Assembly (NCBI GenBank): GCA_017880985.1
Contig: JADGRK010000002.1
Location: forward strand, 1-27,265
From: Rhodoferax sp.
GTDB taxonomy: Bacteria > Pseudomonadota > Gammaproteobacteria > Burkholderiales > Burkholderiaceae_C
Direction: 5' to 3'
Length of the DNA stretch: 27,265 nucleotides
Part shown: in pieces, positions 16,031 through 24,189 of the stretch
Numbering within the stretch: the first letter of the stretch is position 1
Layout: each line of letters opens with the position of its first letter
Position numbers and translations under genes: made by a program
The notes under the pieces: generated by a model
The model's database searches: none
What the model saw: the letters and a program-made list of their open reading frames with translations, nothing else
Told to the model about the DNA's origin: nothing

Positions 16031-17470
16031 CTAGAAATTGAGCGCGCGCTGAGCCACCGCGAGCGCGGCTTCTTTGGTCGCCTCGCTCAACGACGGGTGG
16101 GCATGGCAGATGCGGGCAATGTCTTCGCTGCTGGCCCGGAACGCCATCGCCACCACGCACTCGGCAATCAACTCGCTGGCCATCGGGCCGACAATATGCA
16201 CGCCCAAAATTTCGTCGCTCGCCGCATCGGCCAGCATCTTGACCATACCGGTCGTGTCGCCCAGCGCACGGGCGCGGCCATTGGCCAGAAACGGGAAGGT
16301 GCCCGACTTGTAGGCGCGGCCAGCCGCTTTGAGCTGCTGTTCGGTTTGGCCGACCCACGCAATCTCCGGACTGGTATAAATTACCCACGGGATGGTGTTG
16401 AAATTGACATGCCCATGCTGGCCAGCAAGGCGTTCCGCCACCGCCACGCCCTCTTCTTCGGCCTTGTGTGCCAGCATCGGCCCGCGCACCACGTCACCCA
16501 CCGCCCAGACACCGGGCAAACTGGTGCGGCAATCTTCGTCCACCACAATCGCGCCCCGTTCGTCGAGCTTGAGGCCCACAGCCAAGGCATCCAGGCCGAT
16601 GGTATTGGGAACGCGGCCAATCGACACGATCAGCTTGTCCACCTCCAGCGTCTGGCCCTCGCCCTTGGCATTGGTCCAGGCCACGCTGACTTGTGCCTCC
16701 TTGCCCTTCTTCGTCGTCCTGATCTCACCGACTTGGACGCCGAGTTCGATTTTCAGACCCTGTTTGACAAAGGCTTTGTACGCCTCCTTGGCAATCTGTT
16801 GGTCCACCGCCCCCAAAAACGTCGGCAAAGCCTCCAGAATGCTCACCTCGGAGCCCAATCGACGCCAGACTGAACCCAGTTCCAGCCCGATAACGCCGGA
16901 ACCAATCAGGCCCAGTCTTTTCGGCACAGCACCCATTCGCAGCGCGCCGTCGTTGGAGAGGATCAATTCTTCGTCAAACGGCGTGCCCGGCAAAGCCCGC
17001 GCAGTGGAGCCGGTGGCGACGATGATCTGCTTGCCCACCAAGGCTTCCTCGGCCGCACTGGCCACCTTGATCTCGTAGCCGCCATCGACCGTTCTCACAA
17101 AGGAACCCCGGCCATGGAAGAAGCTGACCTTGTTTTTCTTGAACAGGTACAGGATGCCGTCGTTGTTCTGCTTGACCACGGTGTCCTTGCGACCCAGCAT
17201 TTTGGTCACGTCCAGCGTCAGGCCGGAAACTGAAATTCCATGATCAGCAAGATGATGGCTGGCATGGTCAAAATTCTCTGACGACTGCAGCAGCGCCTTG
17301 CTCGGAATGCAACCCACGTTGGTGCAGGTACCGCCCAGAGCTGGACCGTCCTTGCTATTTTTCCATTCGTCGATACAGGCAACGCTCATACCCAGCTGCG
17401 CAGCACGGATGGCCGCCATATAGCCGCCAGGACCGGCGCCGATGACGATCACGTCAAATTGCTTATTCAT
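16031..17470 (-). CDS. lpdA: Dihydrolipoyl dehydrogenase (E3 of 2-oxoglutarate dehydrogenase)
   Basis: The 479-residue FAD enzyme reoxidises the E2 lipoyl group and reduces NAD+. The N-terminal FAD motif GAGPGG (11-16), the redox disulfide GGTCTNVGCIPSK (Cys49/Cys54), the NAD motif GSGVIGLELG, and the C-terminal catalytic CHAHPSLSE are all present. The position directly after sucA and sucB on the same strand makes it the dedicated E3 of that complex, though it could also serve pyruvate dehydrogenase. It is separated from sucB by 71 bp with one hairpin repeat. Confidence 0.97.
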   Translation of the reverse strand: MNKQFDVIVIGAGPGGYMAAIRAAQLGMSVACIDEWKNSKDGPALGGTCTNVGCIPSKALLQSSENFDHASHHLADHGISVSGLTLDVTKMLGRKDTVVKQNNDGILYLFKKNKVSFFHGRGSFVRTVDGGYEIKVASAAEEALVGKQIIVATGSTARALPGTPFDEELILSNDGALRMGAVPKRLGLIGSGVIGLELGSVWRRLGSEVSILEALPTFLGAVDQQIAKEAYKAFVKQGLKIELGVQVGEIRTTKKGKEAQVSVAWTNAKGEGQTLEVDKLIVSIGRVPNTIGLDALAVGLKLDERGAIVVDEDCRTSLPGVWAVGDVVRGPMLAHKAEEEGVAVAERLAGQHGHVNFNTIPWVIYTSPEIAWVGQTEQQLKAAGRAYKSGTFPFLANGRARALGDTTGMVKMLADAASDEILGVHIVGPMASELIAECVVAMAFRASSEDIARICHAHPSLSEATKEAALAVAQRALNF

Positions 17471-17480
17471 ATTTAGTCAG

Positions 17481-17528
17481 TTGAGGACAGAGCTTGCTCG
17501 CTTCGCGCAACTGCGGTCTGTCCCGCAA
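17481..17528 (+). repeat. REP-like hairpin repeat between sucB and lpd (long-loop version)
   Basis: Begins TTGAGGACAGAGCT and ends GGTCTGTCCCGCAA. The outer arms GGACAG (17485-17490) and CTGTCC (17518-17523) pair around a 27-base interior. This is the same family and orientation as copy 1 at 1571. The interior is longer and resembles that of the copy at 18865-18909 on the other strand. Confidence 0.8.
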
Positions 17529-17541
17529 AGCCTCAGGTTAA

Positions 17542-18795
17542 TCAAATGTCAAACAACAGACGAGCTGGATCCTCCAGCGCCTCTTTCATGGCCACCAACC
17601 CGAGCACCGCTTCGCGGCCGTCAATGATGCGGTGGTCATAAGACATGGCGAGGTAGTTGATCGGGCGCACCACCACCTGGCCGTTTTCGACCACGGCGCG
17701 GTCTTTGGTGGCGTGCACGCCCAGAATGGCCGACTGCGGCGGATTGATGATCGGCGTTGACAGCATCGAGCCAAAAACGCCGCCGTTGCTGATGGAAAAA
17801 GTACCACCACTCATCTCCTCGATGCCCAATTTCCCGTCCCGCGCCTTGGCGCCGTACTCGGCAATTTTTTTCTCAATCTCGGCAAAGCTCATCTGGTCGG
17901 CGTTGCGCAGAATTGGCACCACCAAGCCACGCGGTGAACCGACGGCAATGCCGATGTCAAAGTAGCCGTGATAAACCACGTCGTTGCCATCAATCGAGGC
18001 ATTGAGCATCGGGAATTTCTTGAGCGCGTGCACCGCCGCCTTGACGAAGAAACTCATGAAACCAATCTTGACGCCATGTTCTTTTTCAAATTTGTCCTGG
18101 AAACGCTTGCGCATGTCCATGACGGGCGCCATATTGACCTCATTGAAAGTCGTCAAAATTGCATTTGTTGACTGTGACTGCAACAGGCGTTCTGCGATCC
18201 GGGCACGCAGACGGCTCATCGGTACGCGCTGCTCAGGACGTTCGCCGAAATTCACCGCAGGCGCTGCCACTTGAGGAAGAAACGTGTTTGCAACCACCGT
18301 TGCTACTGCGTTAGAGGCGATTACTTTAGGAGCGGTCCCAGCAGCCATGGCAGCCAACACATCACCCTTGGTGACACGCCCATCCTTGCCGGTACCCGCC
18401 ACCGACCCAGCTGCCAACTTGTTGTCTGCCATCAACTTGACAGCGGCTGGCATAGCCACACCCACCATCGAAGCGGTTGCTGCCGTCGCAGCAACAGATG
18501 AAGTGGCTGGCGCAGCGCTCGCCGCAACAGTCGATGCCACGGCACCGACCTTAGCCTCGCTATCAATGCGGGCAATCACCTGCTCGGCCGCCACCGTGCC
18601 ACCGTCACTTGCCAAAATTTCAGTCAGCACGCCAGCCGACGGTGCCGGCACTTCCAGCACCACCTTGTCGGTCTCAATCTCAATCAGGATTTCGTCAACC
18701 GCGACAGCGTCGCCCACCTTCTTTTTCCACTGCAGCAGGGTGGCCTCGGCCACCGATTCCGACAACTGTGGAACTTTCACTTCGATGATGCTCAT
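17542..18795 (-). CDS. sucB: Dihydrolipoyl succinyltransferase (E2 of 2-oxoglutarate dehydrogenase)
   Basis: The 417-residue E2 has a lipoyl domain with ETDKVVLEVP (lipoylated Lys44), an Ala/Val/Thr-rich linker, a peripheral-subunit-binding domain (VKLMADNKLAAGSVAGTGKD, about 115-150) and a catalytic acyltransferase domain ending with SYDHRIIDGREAV. It transfers succinyl from E1 to CoA in the TCA cycle. The single lipoyl domain and MSIIEVKVPQLSESVAEA start are typical of succinyl rather than acetyl E2. It lies between sucA and lpd, with hairpin repeats on both sides. Confidence 0.96.
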   Translation of the reverse strand: MSIIEVKVPQLSESVAEATLLQWKKKVGDAVAVDEILIEIETDKVVLEVPAPSAGVLTEILASDGGTVAAEQVIARIDSEAKVGAVASTVAASAAPATSSVAATAATASMVGVAMPAAVKLMADNKLAAGSVAGTGKDGRVTKGDVLAAMAAGTAPKVIASNAVATVVANTFLPQVAAPAVNFGERPEQRVPMSRLRARIAERLLQSQSTNAILTTFNEVNMAPVMDMRKRFQDKFEKEHGVKIGFMSFFVKAAVHALKKFPMLNASIDGNDVVYHGYFDIGIAVGSPRGLVVPILRNADQMSFAEIEKKIAEYGAKARDGKLGIEEMSGGTFSISNGGVFGSMLSTPIINPPQSAILGVHATKDRAVVENGQVVVRPINYLAMSYDHRIIDGREAVLGLVAMKEALEDPARLLFDI

Positions 18796-18821
18796 ATCAA
18801 TTCCTTGGACAATTACTTTGT

Positions 18822-18909
18822 CGGACAGACCTTCAGCTCTGTCCCCAACAATTTCTAGATTTTGTGGGACAGATCGCCGCTACACGAAGTGAGCCAGCTC
18901 TGTCCCCAA
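18822..18909 (-). repeat. Two REP-like hairpin repeats between sucA and sucB
   Basis: Read on the minus strand, two copies of the GGACAGAGCT family follow each other. The first, at 18909-18865, has a long interior (arms GGGGACAGAGCT and GATCTGTCCC). The second, at 18848-18822, is compact (TTGGGGACAGAGCTGAAGG, then TCTGTCCG). Their orientation is opposite to the copies at 1571 and 17481. The pair fills most of the 129-bp sucA-sucB gap. Confidence 0.8.
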
Positions 18910-18924
18910 CTGATTGAAAGTTCC

Positions 18925-21825
18925 CTATTTGGTCAAAACAGTGCCTTTGAGCTTGCCAAAGGCGCCTTCAACCAGCGCCTTTTGCTGCTCCTGGTGCAAA
19001 TGCGCGTACCCTACGGCCGGCGAGGCAGAAGCCGCGCGACCGGAATAACCAAGCTTTTGCCGATCGAACATATTTTCAAGCATGTAATGCTGCACAAAGA
19101 ACCAGGCACCCTGGTTTTGCGGCTCGTCCTGACACCAGACAACCTCAGACAGGCCCGGGTATTTCTTGAGCTCAGCAGCAAAGGCTTTATGCGGGAACGG
19201 GTAAAGCTGCTCGACACGCAAGATGGCGACCTCATCGGCACCAGTTTCTTCGCGTTTCTTGAATAAATCGTAATAGACCTTGCCGGAACAGGCCACCACC
19301 CGCCGGATCTTGTCGGCCTTTAGCACTTTGTGCTCGGGAATGATGGTCTGGAAGCTGCCCTTGGTGAATTCGGACAGGGGCGACGCCGCATCCTTGTTCC
19401 TGAGCAGCGACTTAGGCGTCATGATCACCAGTGGCTTGCGGATATTGCGCACCATCTGGCGCCGCAGCACGTGGAAAATCTGACTCGCTGTGGTCGGCTG
19501 CACCACCTGAATATTGGTGTCAGCACTGAGCTGCATGAAGCGCTCCAGGCGCGCTGAACTGTGCTCCGGCCCCTGACCCTCATAACCATGCGGCAGCATC
19601 AAGGTGATGCCGTTGACGCGGCCCCATTTCACCTCGCCGGAGGCGATGAACTGGTCGATCACCACCTGCGCACCATTGGCAAAATCACCAAACTGCGCTT
19701 CCCAGATGACCAGGGTATTGGGATCATTGGACGCATAACCGTATTCAAATGCGAGTACCGCCTCCTCTGACAGGATCGAGTCGATAACCACGAACGGCGC
19801 CTGCTTGTCGGTCACATTTTGCAGCGGCACATAGGTGCCGACATCCCACTTTTCACGATTTTGATCATGGATCACCGCGTGGCGATGGGTAAAAGTGCCA
19901 CGTCCGGAGTCTTCACCGGACAAACGCACCGGATAACCGCTGGCAACCAATGAAGCAAAGGCCATGTGCTCGCCCATACCCCAGTCCACCGACGTGTCAC
20001 CGCGTCCCATGGCAGCACGGTCAGCATACACTTTTCGAACCAGCGAGTGGGGCGTGACACTGGCCGGAATGGTCGTCAACCGTTCAGCCAGACGTTTCCA
20101 CTCAGCTAGTGGAACCGCGGTGTCACCTTCGTCAGTCCACTTCTTTGCCAGGAACGGAGACCAATCCACTGCGTATTTGCTTTTGAAGTTGGTCAGCGCA
20201 TTGTCTTGTGTGTGTTTGCCTGCATCCATGGCAGCACGATAGGCTTTGACCATCTCATCACCCAACTCTGCGCCGAAGCCCTGAGCGGCCAGCTTGTCGG
20301 CATAGACCCGACGGGTACCCGGATGCTGTGCGACCTTCTTGTACATCAGGGGCTGTGTCAAGGCCGGTGTGTCTTGCTCATTGTGGCCCAACTTGCGAAA
20401 GCAAATGATGTCCACCACCACATCCTTGCGAAATTCCATGCGGAATTCCAGCGCCAATTGCGTCGCCAGCACCACCGACTCAGGATCGTCGCCATTGACG
20501 TGCAGCACCGGCGCCTTGATCATCTTGACGATGTCGGTGCAATACAGCGAGGAACGGCTGTCGCGCGGATCGCTGGTGGTGAAACCGATCTGGTTGTTGA
20601 TCACGATGTGCACCGTACCGCCGGTGGAGTACCCTCGCGTTTCGGACAAGGCCAGCGTTTCCATGCCCACACCCTGGCCGGCAAACGCCGCATCGCCATG
20701 CACCAAGACCGGCAACACCTGCTTGCCGAGGGGGTCGCCGCGCCGATCCATGCGAGCCCGCACCGAGCCCTCCACCACCGGGTTCACGATCTCCAGATGC
20801 GATGGATTGAACGCCAGCGCCAGGTGTACCGGCCCGCCCGGGGTGGAGACATCAGAGCTGAAACCTTGATGGTATTTGACGTCGCCACTGGGCAAGGCTT
20901 CAGGCGCGGTATGGTCGAACTCGGCAAACAAATCGGCCGGCATTTTTCCCATGGCGTTGACCAGCACGTTAAGGCGCCCACGATGAGCCATGCCAATCAC
21001 AATCTCCTGAACACCCTGGACACCAGCCAACTGAATCAGTTCATCCATCGAGGCGATAAAGCTCTCGCCACCTTCCAGCGAAAACCGCTTTTGCCCGACA
21101 TATTTGGTGTGCAAAAAGCGCTCCAGGCCCTCCGCCGCTGTCAAACGGTCCAGGATGCGTTTCTTTTGTTCAGCGCTAAAAGTGGGCTGGCTGCGAATGC
21201 TCTCCAGCTTTTGCTGCCACCAACGCTTTTGGTTCTGGTCCGTGGCATACATGAATTCAGCGCCCAGTGTGCCGCAATAGGTTTGGCGCAGCGCGTTCAT
21301 CAACTCGCGCAGACTCATCGACGATTTGCCAAAGAAAGTGTTGCTGGTGTCAAACACCGCTTCCTGGTCAGCGTCGCTAAAGCCATAAAACGCGGGTTCA
21401 AGTTCTGGAATCTTCTCGCGCTCGGTGCGCTTCAGGGGATCCAGATCGGCCCAGATGGCTCCGACGTTGCGGTAGGCGGCAATCAGCTGCTGTGCCGCTG
21501 TGCGCTTGCGACCCATTTCGGCATCGACGCTGGCCAGAACCACCTTGGTGCCACCGTGTTTGGCACGCTCGGCAAAGGCGTTGATCACCGGCAGATGGGG
21601 AACATCCTTGGCATTGCTGCCGTCCACCGCTGGCACATTCTGCAAGGCGTCAAAATAATCACGCCAGTTATCCGGCACGCCCCCAGGATTGGCCAGGTAG
21701 TTTTCATACATCTCTTCGACGTACGGTGCGTTGCCACCAAACAGGTAGGTGTTGGCCTGATAGCCCTGGTAAACAGACGATGCCGACGAAGTCGGACTCG
21801 CCCCTTGGGACCTGATGTCATTCAT
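18925..21825 (-). CDS. sucA: 2-oxoglutarate dehydrogenase E1 component
   Basis: The 966-residue thiamine diphosphate enzyme decarboxylates 2-oxoglutarate and succinylates the E2 lipoyl arm. The N-terminus (YLFGGNAPYVEEMYENYL) is the E2-binding segment. HRGRLNVLVNAMGK (281-294), the ThDP motif from HGDAAFAGQGV to INNQIGFTT (about 376-417) and the C-terminal transketolase-like PHGYEGQGPEHSSARLERF are all intact. It is slightly longer than E. coli SucA (933 residues). It heads the sucA-sucB-lpd operon. Its leader holds a 6-bp hairpin just before the ribosome-binding GAAGG. Confidence 0.97.
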   Translation of the reverse strand: MNDIRSQGASPTSSASSVYQGYQANTYLFGGNAPYVEEMYENYLANPGGVPDNWRDYFDALQNVPAVDGSNAKDVPHLPVINAFAERAKHGGTKVVLASVDAEMGRKRTAAQQLIAAYRNVGAIWADLDPLKRTEREKIPELEPAFYGFSDADQEAVFDTSNTFFGKSSMSLRELMNALRQTYCGTLGAEFMYATDQNQKRWWQQKLESIRSQPTFSAEQKKRILDRLTAAEGLERFLHTKYVGQKRFSLEGGESFIASMDELIQLAGVQGVQEIVIGMAHRGRLNVLVNAMGKMPADLFAEFDHTAPEALPSGDVKYHQGFSSDVSTPGGPVHLALAFNPSHLEIVNPVVEGSVRARMDRRGDPLGKQVLPVLVHGDAAFAGQGVGMETLALSETRGYSTGGTVHIVINNQIGFTTSDPRDSRSSLYCTDIVKMIKAPVLHVNGDDPESVVLATQLALEFRMEFRKDVVVDIICFRKLGHNEQDTPALTQPLMYKKVAQHPGTRRVYADKLAAQGFGAELGDEMVKAYRAAMDAGKHTQDNALTNFKSKYAVDWSPFLAKKWTDEGDTAVPLAEWKRLAERLTTIPASVTPHSLVRKVYADRAAMGRGDTSVDWGMGEHMAFASLVASGYPVRLSGEDSGRGTFTHRHAVIHDQNREKWDVGTYVPLQNVTDKQAPFVVIDSILSEEAVLAFEYGYASNDPNTLVIWEAQFGDFANGAQVVIDQFIASGEVKWGRVNGITLMLPHGYEGQGPEHSSARLERFMQLSADTNIQVVQPTTASQIFHVLRRQMVRNIRKPLVIMTPKSLLRNKDAASPLSEFTKGSFQTIIPEHKVLKADKIRRVVACSGKVYYDLFKKREETGADEVAILRVEQLYPFPHKAFAAELKKYPGLSEVVWCQDEPQNQGAWFFVQHYMLENMFDRQKLGYSGRAASASPAVGYAHLHQEQQKALVEGAFGKLKGTVLTK

Positions 21826-21840
21826 ATTGCGCTGACCTTC

Positions 21841-21970
21841 GTTTCCCTACAGGAAACTAAGTTGATAAAAAACCTTCCGCGTCACGGCTTGACCGTTTAG
21901 CGAATGCGACTGTGGCTGGAAGGGCCGGTTGACGAGGCGCGATTGTGCCACCAATAAGACAACCCGGCAA
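21841..21970 (-). promoter_or_regulatory. sucA leader: hairpin and weak promoter candidate
   Basis: A stem GTTTCC (21841-21846) / GGAAAC (21852-21857) with a 5-base loop lies directly upstream of the sucA ribosome-binding GAAGG. Further upstream on the minus strand, TTGCCG (21970-21965) and CACAAT (21947-21942) are 17 bp apart and could be -35 and -10 boxes. They match consensus only moderately, and the -35 overlaps the prpE terminator-like stem. Confidence 0.3.
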
Positions 21971-21978
21971 AACGCCGG
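21964..21978 (-). terminator. Weak terminator-like hairpin after prpE
   Basis: Read on the minus strand, CCGGC-GTTTT-GCCGG forms a 5-bp GC stem 16 bp after the prpE stop. It is followed by GTTGTCTTATT, which is only moderately U-rich. It is the only terminator-like structure between prpE and sucA. Confidence 0.4.
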
Positions 21979-21993
21979 TGTTCAATCCTGCTG

Positions 21994-23889
21994 CTAAGTC
22001 GTGATCAAATCCTTGATCTGCTGAAGTGCTGCTGGGTCTTCCATGGTCGTCAGATCGCCCGGGTCACGGTTTTCACACACCGCCTGAATGGCTCGGCGCA
22101 GCAGTTTGCCGCTGCGCGTCTTGGGCAGCACCGTGACGAAGCGCACCCGGGCTGGCCGCGCTACCGCGCCAAGATCACCGTCCACCAGTTTCATGACCTC
22201 GGCCTCCAGCTTGAGGCGCGAGGCGTCGTCGGTCACCAGGCTCGTATCTTTGACGACGGCAAACGCCATCGCCACCTGCCCCTTGAGCTGATCGGCCACG
22301 CCCACCACGGCAACTTCGGCAATGTTCGGGTGGCCGGAGATGCTTTCCTCGATCTCGAGCGTGCCCAGACGGTGCCCCGCCACGTTGATCACGTCATCGG
22401 TTCGGCCCAGAATGAAATAGTAGCCGTCTTCATCCCGGATGCCCCAGTCAAAAGTGCTATAGACCATGCGGCCGGGAATGGTGGTCCAGTAGGTGCTGAC
22501 AAAACGCGTATCGTCGCCCCACACGGTCTGCAAGCAGCCTGGAGGCAGCGGGCCCTCAATAGCGACCACGCCCTTTTGATTGGCCCCCTTGAGTTCCTCA
22601 CCGGTGTTCTCGTCAAGCAATTTGACGTTGTAACCATAGACCGCCTTGCCCGGCGAGCCGAACTTGGTCGGTGCGTCATCGACACCCTTGCAAATGGCCA
22701 GGATCGGCCAGCCGGTTTCGGTCTGCCAGTAGTTATCGACAATCGGTCGGCCCAGGCCGGCGCTGATCCACTGGGCGGTGGGCTGGTCCAGCGGCTCACC
22801 CGCCAGAAACAGCGCGCGCAGCGACGACAAGTCGTATTTCTTGAGCAGTGCCGGATCCTGTTTTTTCAGCACCCGAATGGCCGTGGGGGCGCTGAACATG
22901 ACCGTGACCTTGTATTTCTCCACCAGACTCCACCAGATGCCGCCATCCGGTCGAATCGGCAAGCCCTCATACATGATGGTCGCCATGCCGGCAATCAAAG
23001 GCCCATAGATGATGTAGCTGTGGCCCACAACCCAGCCGATGTCACTGGTCGCAAAATAGGTTTCACCCGCGTTGCCGCAAAAAATGTGCTTCAAGCTCGC
23101 CGCCAGCGCCACGGCATAACCACCGGTGTCGCGCTGTACACCTTTGGGCTTGCCGGTGGTGCCGCTGGTGTAGAGCGTATAGCTCGGGTGGGTGGCTTCA
23201 AGCCACTCGCATGGCACCACGGTATTCAGGTTTTTTTGCCGCAACGGAGCCCACAGGTGGTCACGGCCAGCTAGCAAATTCATGGCAACCAGGCCACGAT
23301 CAACCAGCAACACGGAATCGGGTTTGTGGCTGGACAGGCGAATCGCCTCATCAAGCAAGGGTTTGTAGGCCACCGCCTTGCCGCCGCGCGAACCGGCGTC
23401 GGCGCTGATGATCACCTTGGGCGAGGCATCTTCAATGCGCGAGGCCAGCGAGCCCGAAGCAAAGCCGCCAAACACTACAGAATGAATCGCTCCAATGCGG
23501 GCGCAAGCCAGCATGGCAAAAGCCGCCTCGGCAATCATGGGCATGTAAATCAGCACCCGGTCACCCTTTTGCACCCCAAGCTCTTTCAACACAGCGGCCA
23601 TGCGCTGCACCTCGGCGTGCAACTCGTGGAAGGAATACACCTTTTCCTGATTGGTCTCGGTCGAGACAAAAATAAGCGCCGCCTGATCTGGGCGGTCCTT
23701 CAGATGCCGATCAACCGCGTTATGGCACAAATTGGTGAAGCCGCCGGCAAACCATTTGGCGAACGGCGGGTTGCTGTAGTCGCAAATTTGCTTTGGCTGG
23801 GTTTTCCAGTCCACCAGCTGCGCCTGTTCAGCCCAGAAAGCGTCACGATCTTCAAGTGAACGGCGGTGAAATTCAGCATAATTTGTCAT
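21994..23889 (-). CDS. prpE: Propionyl-CoA synthetase (propionate-CoA ligase)
   Basis: The 631-residue adenylate-forming enzyme has the P-loop TSGTTGKPKG (241-250), followed by VQRDTGGYAVAL. It has the aromatic motif DNYWQTETGWP and the C-terminal catalytic lysine Lys595 in KTRSGKLLRRA. The segment SRGGKAVAYKPLLDEAI and the VQRDTGG run are features of PrpE rather than acetyl-CoA synthetase AcsA. It activates propionate, and less efficiently acetate, to the CoA thioester. No methylcitrate-cycle genes (prpBCD) are adjacent. It is on the same strand as fdh but 300 bp away, with its own GGAGACAAG ribosome-binding site. Confidence 0.92.
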   Translation of the reverse strand: MTNYAEFHRRSLEDRDAFWAEQAQLVDWKTQPKQICDYSNPPFAKWFAGGFTNLCHNAVDRHLKDRPDQAALIFVSTETNQEKVYSFHELHAEVQRMAAVLKELGVQKGDRVLIYMPMIAEAAFAMLACARIGAIHSVVFGGFASGSLASRIEDASPKVIISADAGSRGGKAVAYKPLLDEAIRLSSHKPDSVLLVDRGLVAMNLLAGRDHLWAPLRQKNLNTVVPCEWLEATHPSYTLYTSGTTGKPKGVQRDTGGYAVALAASLKHIFCGNAGETYFATSDIGWVVGHSYIIYGPLIAGMATIMYEGLPIRPDGGIWWSLVEKYKVTVMFSAPTAIRVLKKQDPALLKKYDLSSLRALFLAGEPLDQPTAQWISAGLGRPIVDNYWQTETGWPILAICKGVDDAPTKFGSPGKAVYGYNVKLLDENTGEELKGANQKGVVAIEGPLPPGCLQTVWGDDTRFVSTYWTTIPGRMVYSTFDWGIRDEDGYYFILGRTDDVINVAGHRLGTLEIEESISGHPNIAEVAVVGVADQLKGQVAMAFAVVKDTSLVTDDASRLKLEAEVMKLVDGDLGAVARPARVRFVTVLPKTRSGKLLRRAIQAVCENRDPGDLTTMEDPAALQQIKDLITT

Positions 23890-24189
23890 TTCTTGTCTCC
23901 AGGGGTCATGAAACTGAATTCATAATTATGGACATGCAGCTTGCAACAGCCTGACTGCCTCCACCACCAACACAATGAAGCTGGCAACAGGCTACTTAGT
24001 CGTCATCGTCGATGCAAGCAACTCGCCCTGTTCAACAGGCACCGCGTCCAGGTCGCGGTGCGACTGGAGGGACGAACTCACTTCGATTCCCGGTCAGAAA
24101 AATTGGGAGAAGCGAGTGTCGCTGAATTGAATCACCGCGGAGAAGTGTTACCCATGTTTAAACCACGCCGCGCAAAGCTATTCTGTGTG
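23890..24189. other. 300-bp intergenic region between fdh and prpE, no recognised gene
   Basis: No convincing gene was found on either strand. A plus-strand frame from 23941 runs into and antisense through the fdh 3' end and looks like a shadow. Two adjacent inverted repeats occur: CCTGTT-C-AACAGG (24027-24039) and GCACCGCG-TCCAGGT-CGCGGTGC (24039-24061). The second is an 8-bp GC stem that could end fdh transcription, although no U-tract follows. A CATAATTATG palindrome lies at about 23921-23930, upstream of prpE. The prpE promoter is presumably here but no clear boxes are seen. Confidence 0.5.

Noticed and set aside
20206..21900. 564-codon plus-strand open frame antisense to sucA
   Set aside because: Its composition is His/Arg/Gln-rich with no recognisable domain. 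It lies opposite an unmistakable sucA, so it is a GC-driven shadow.
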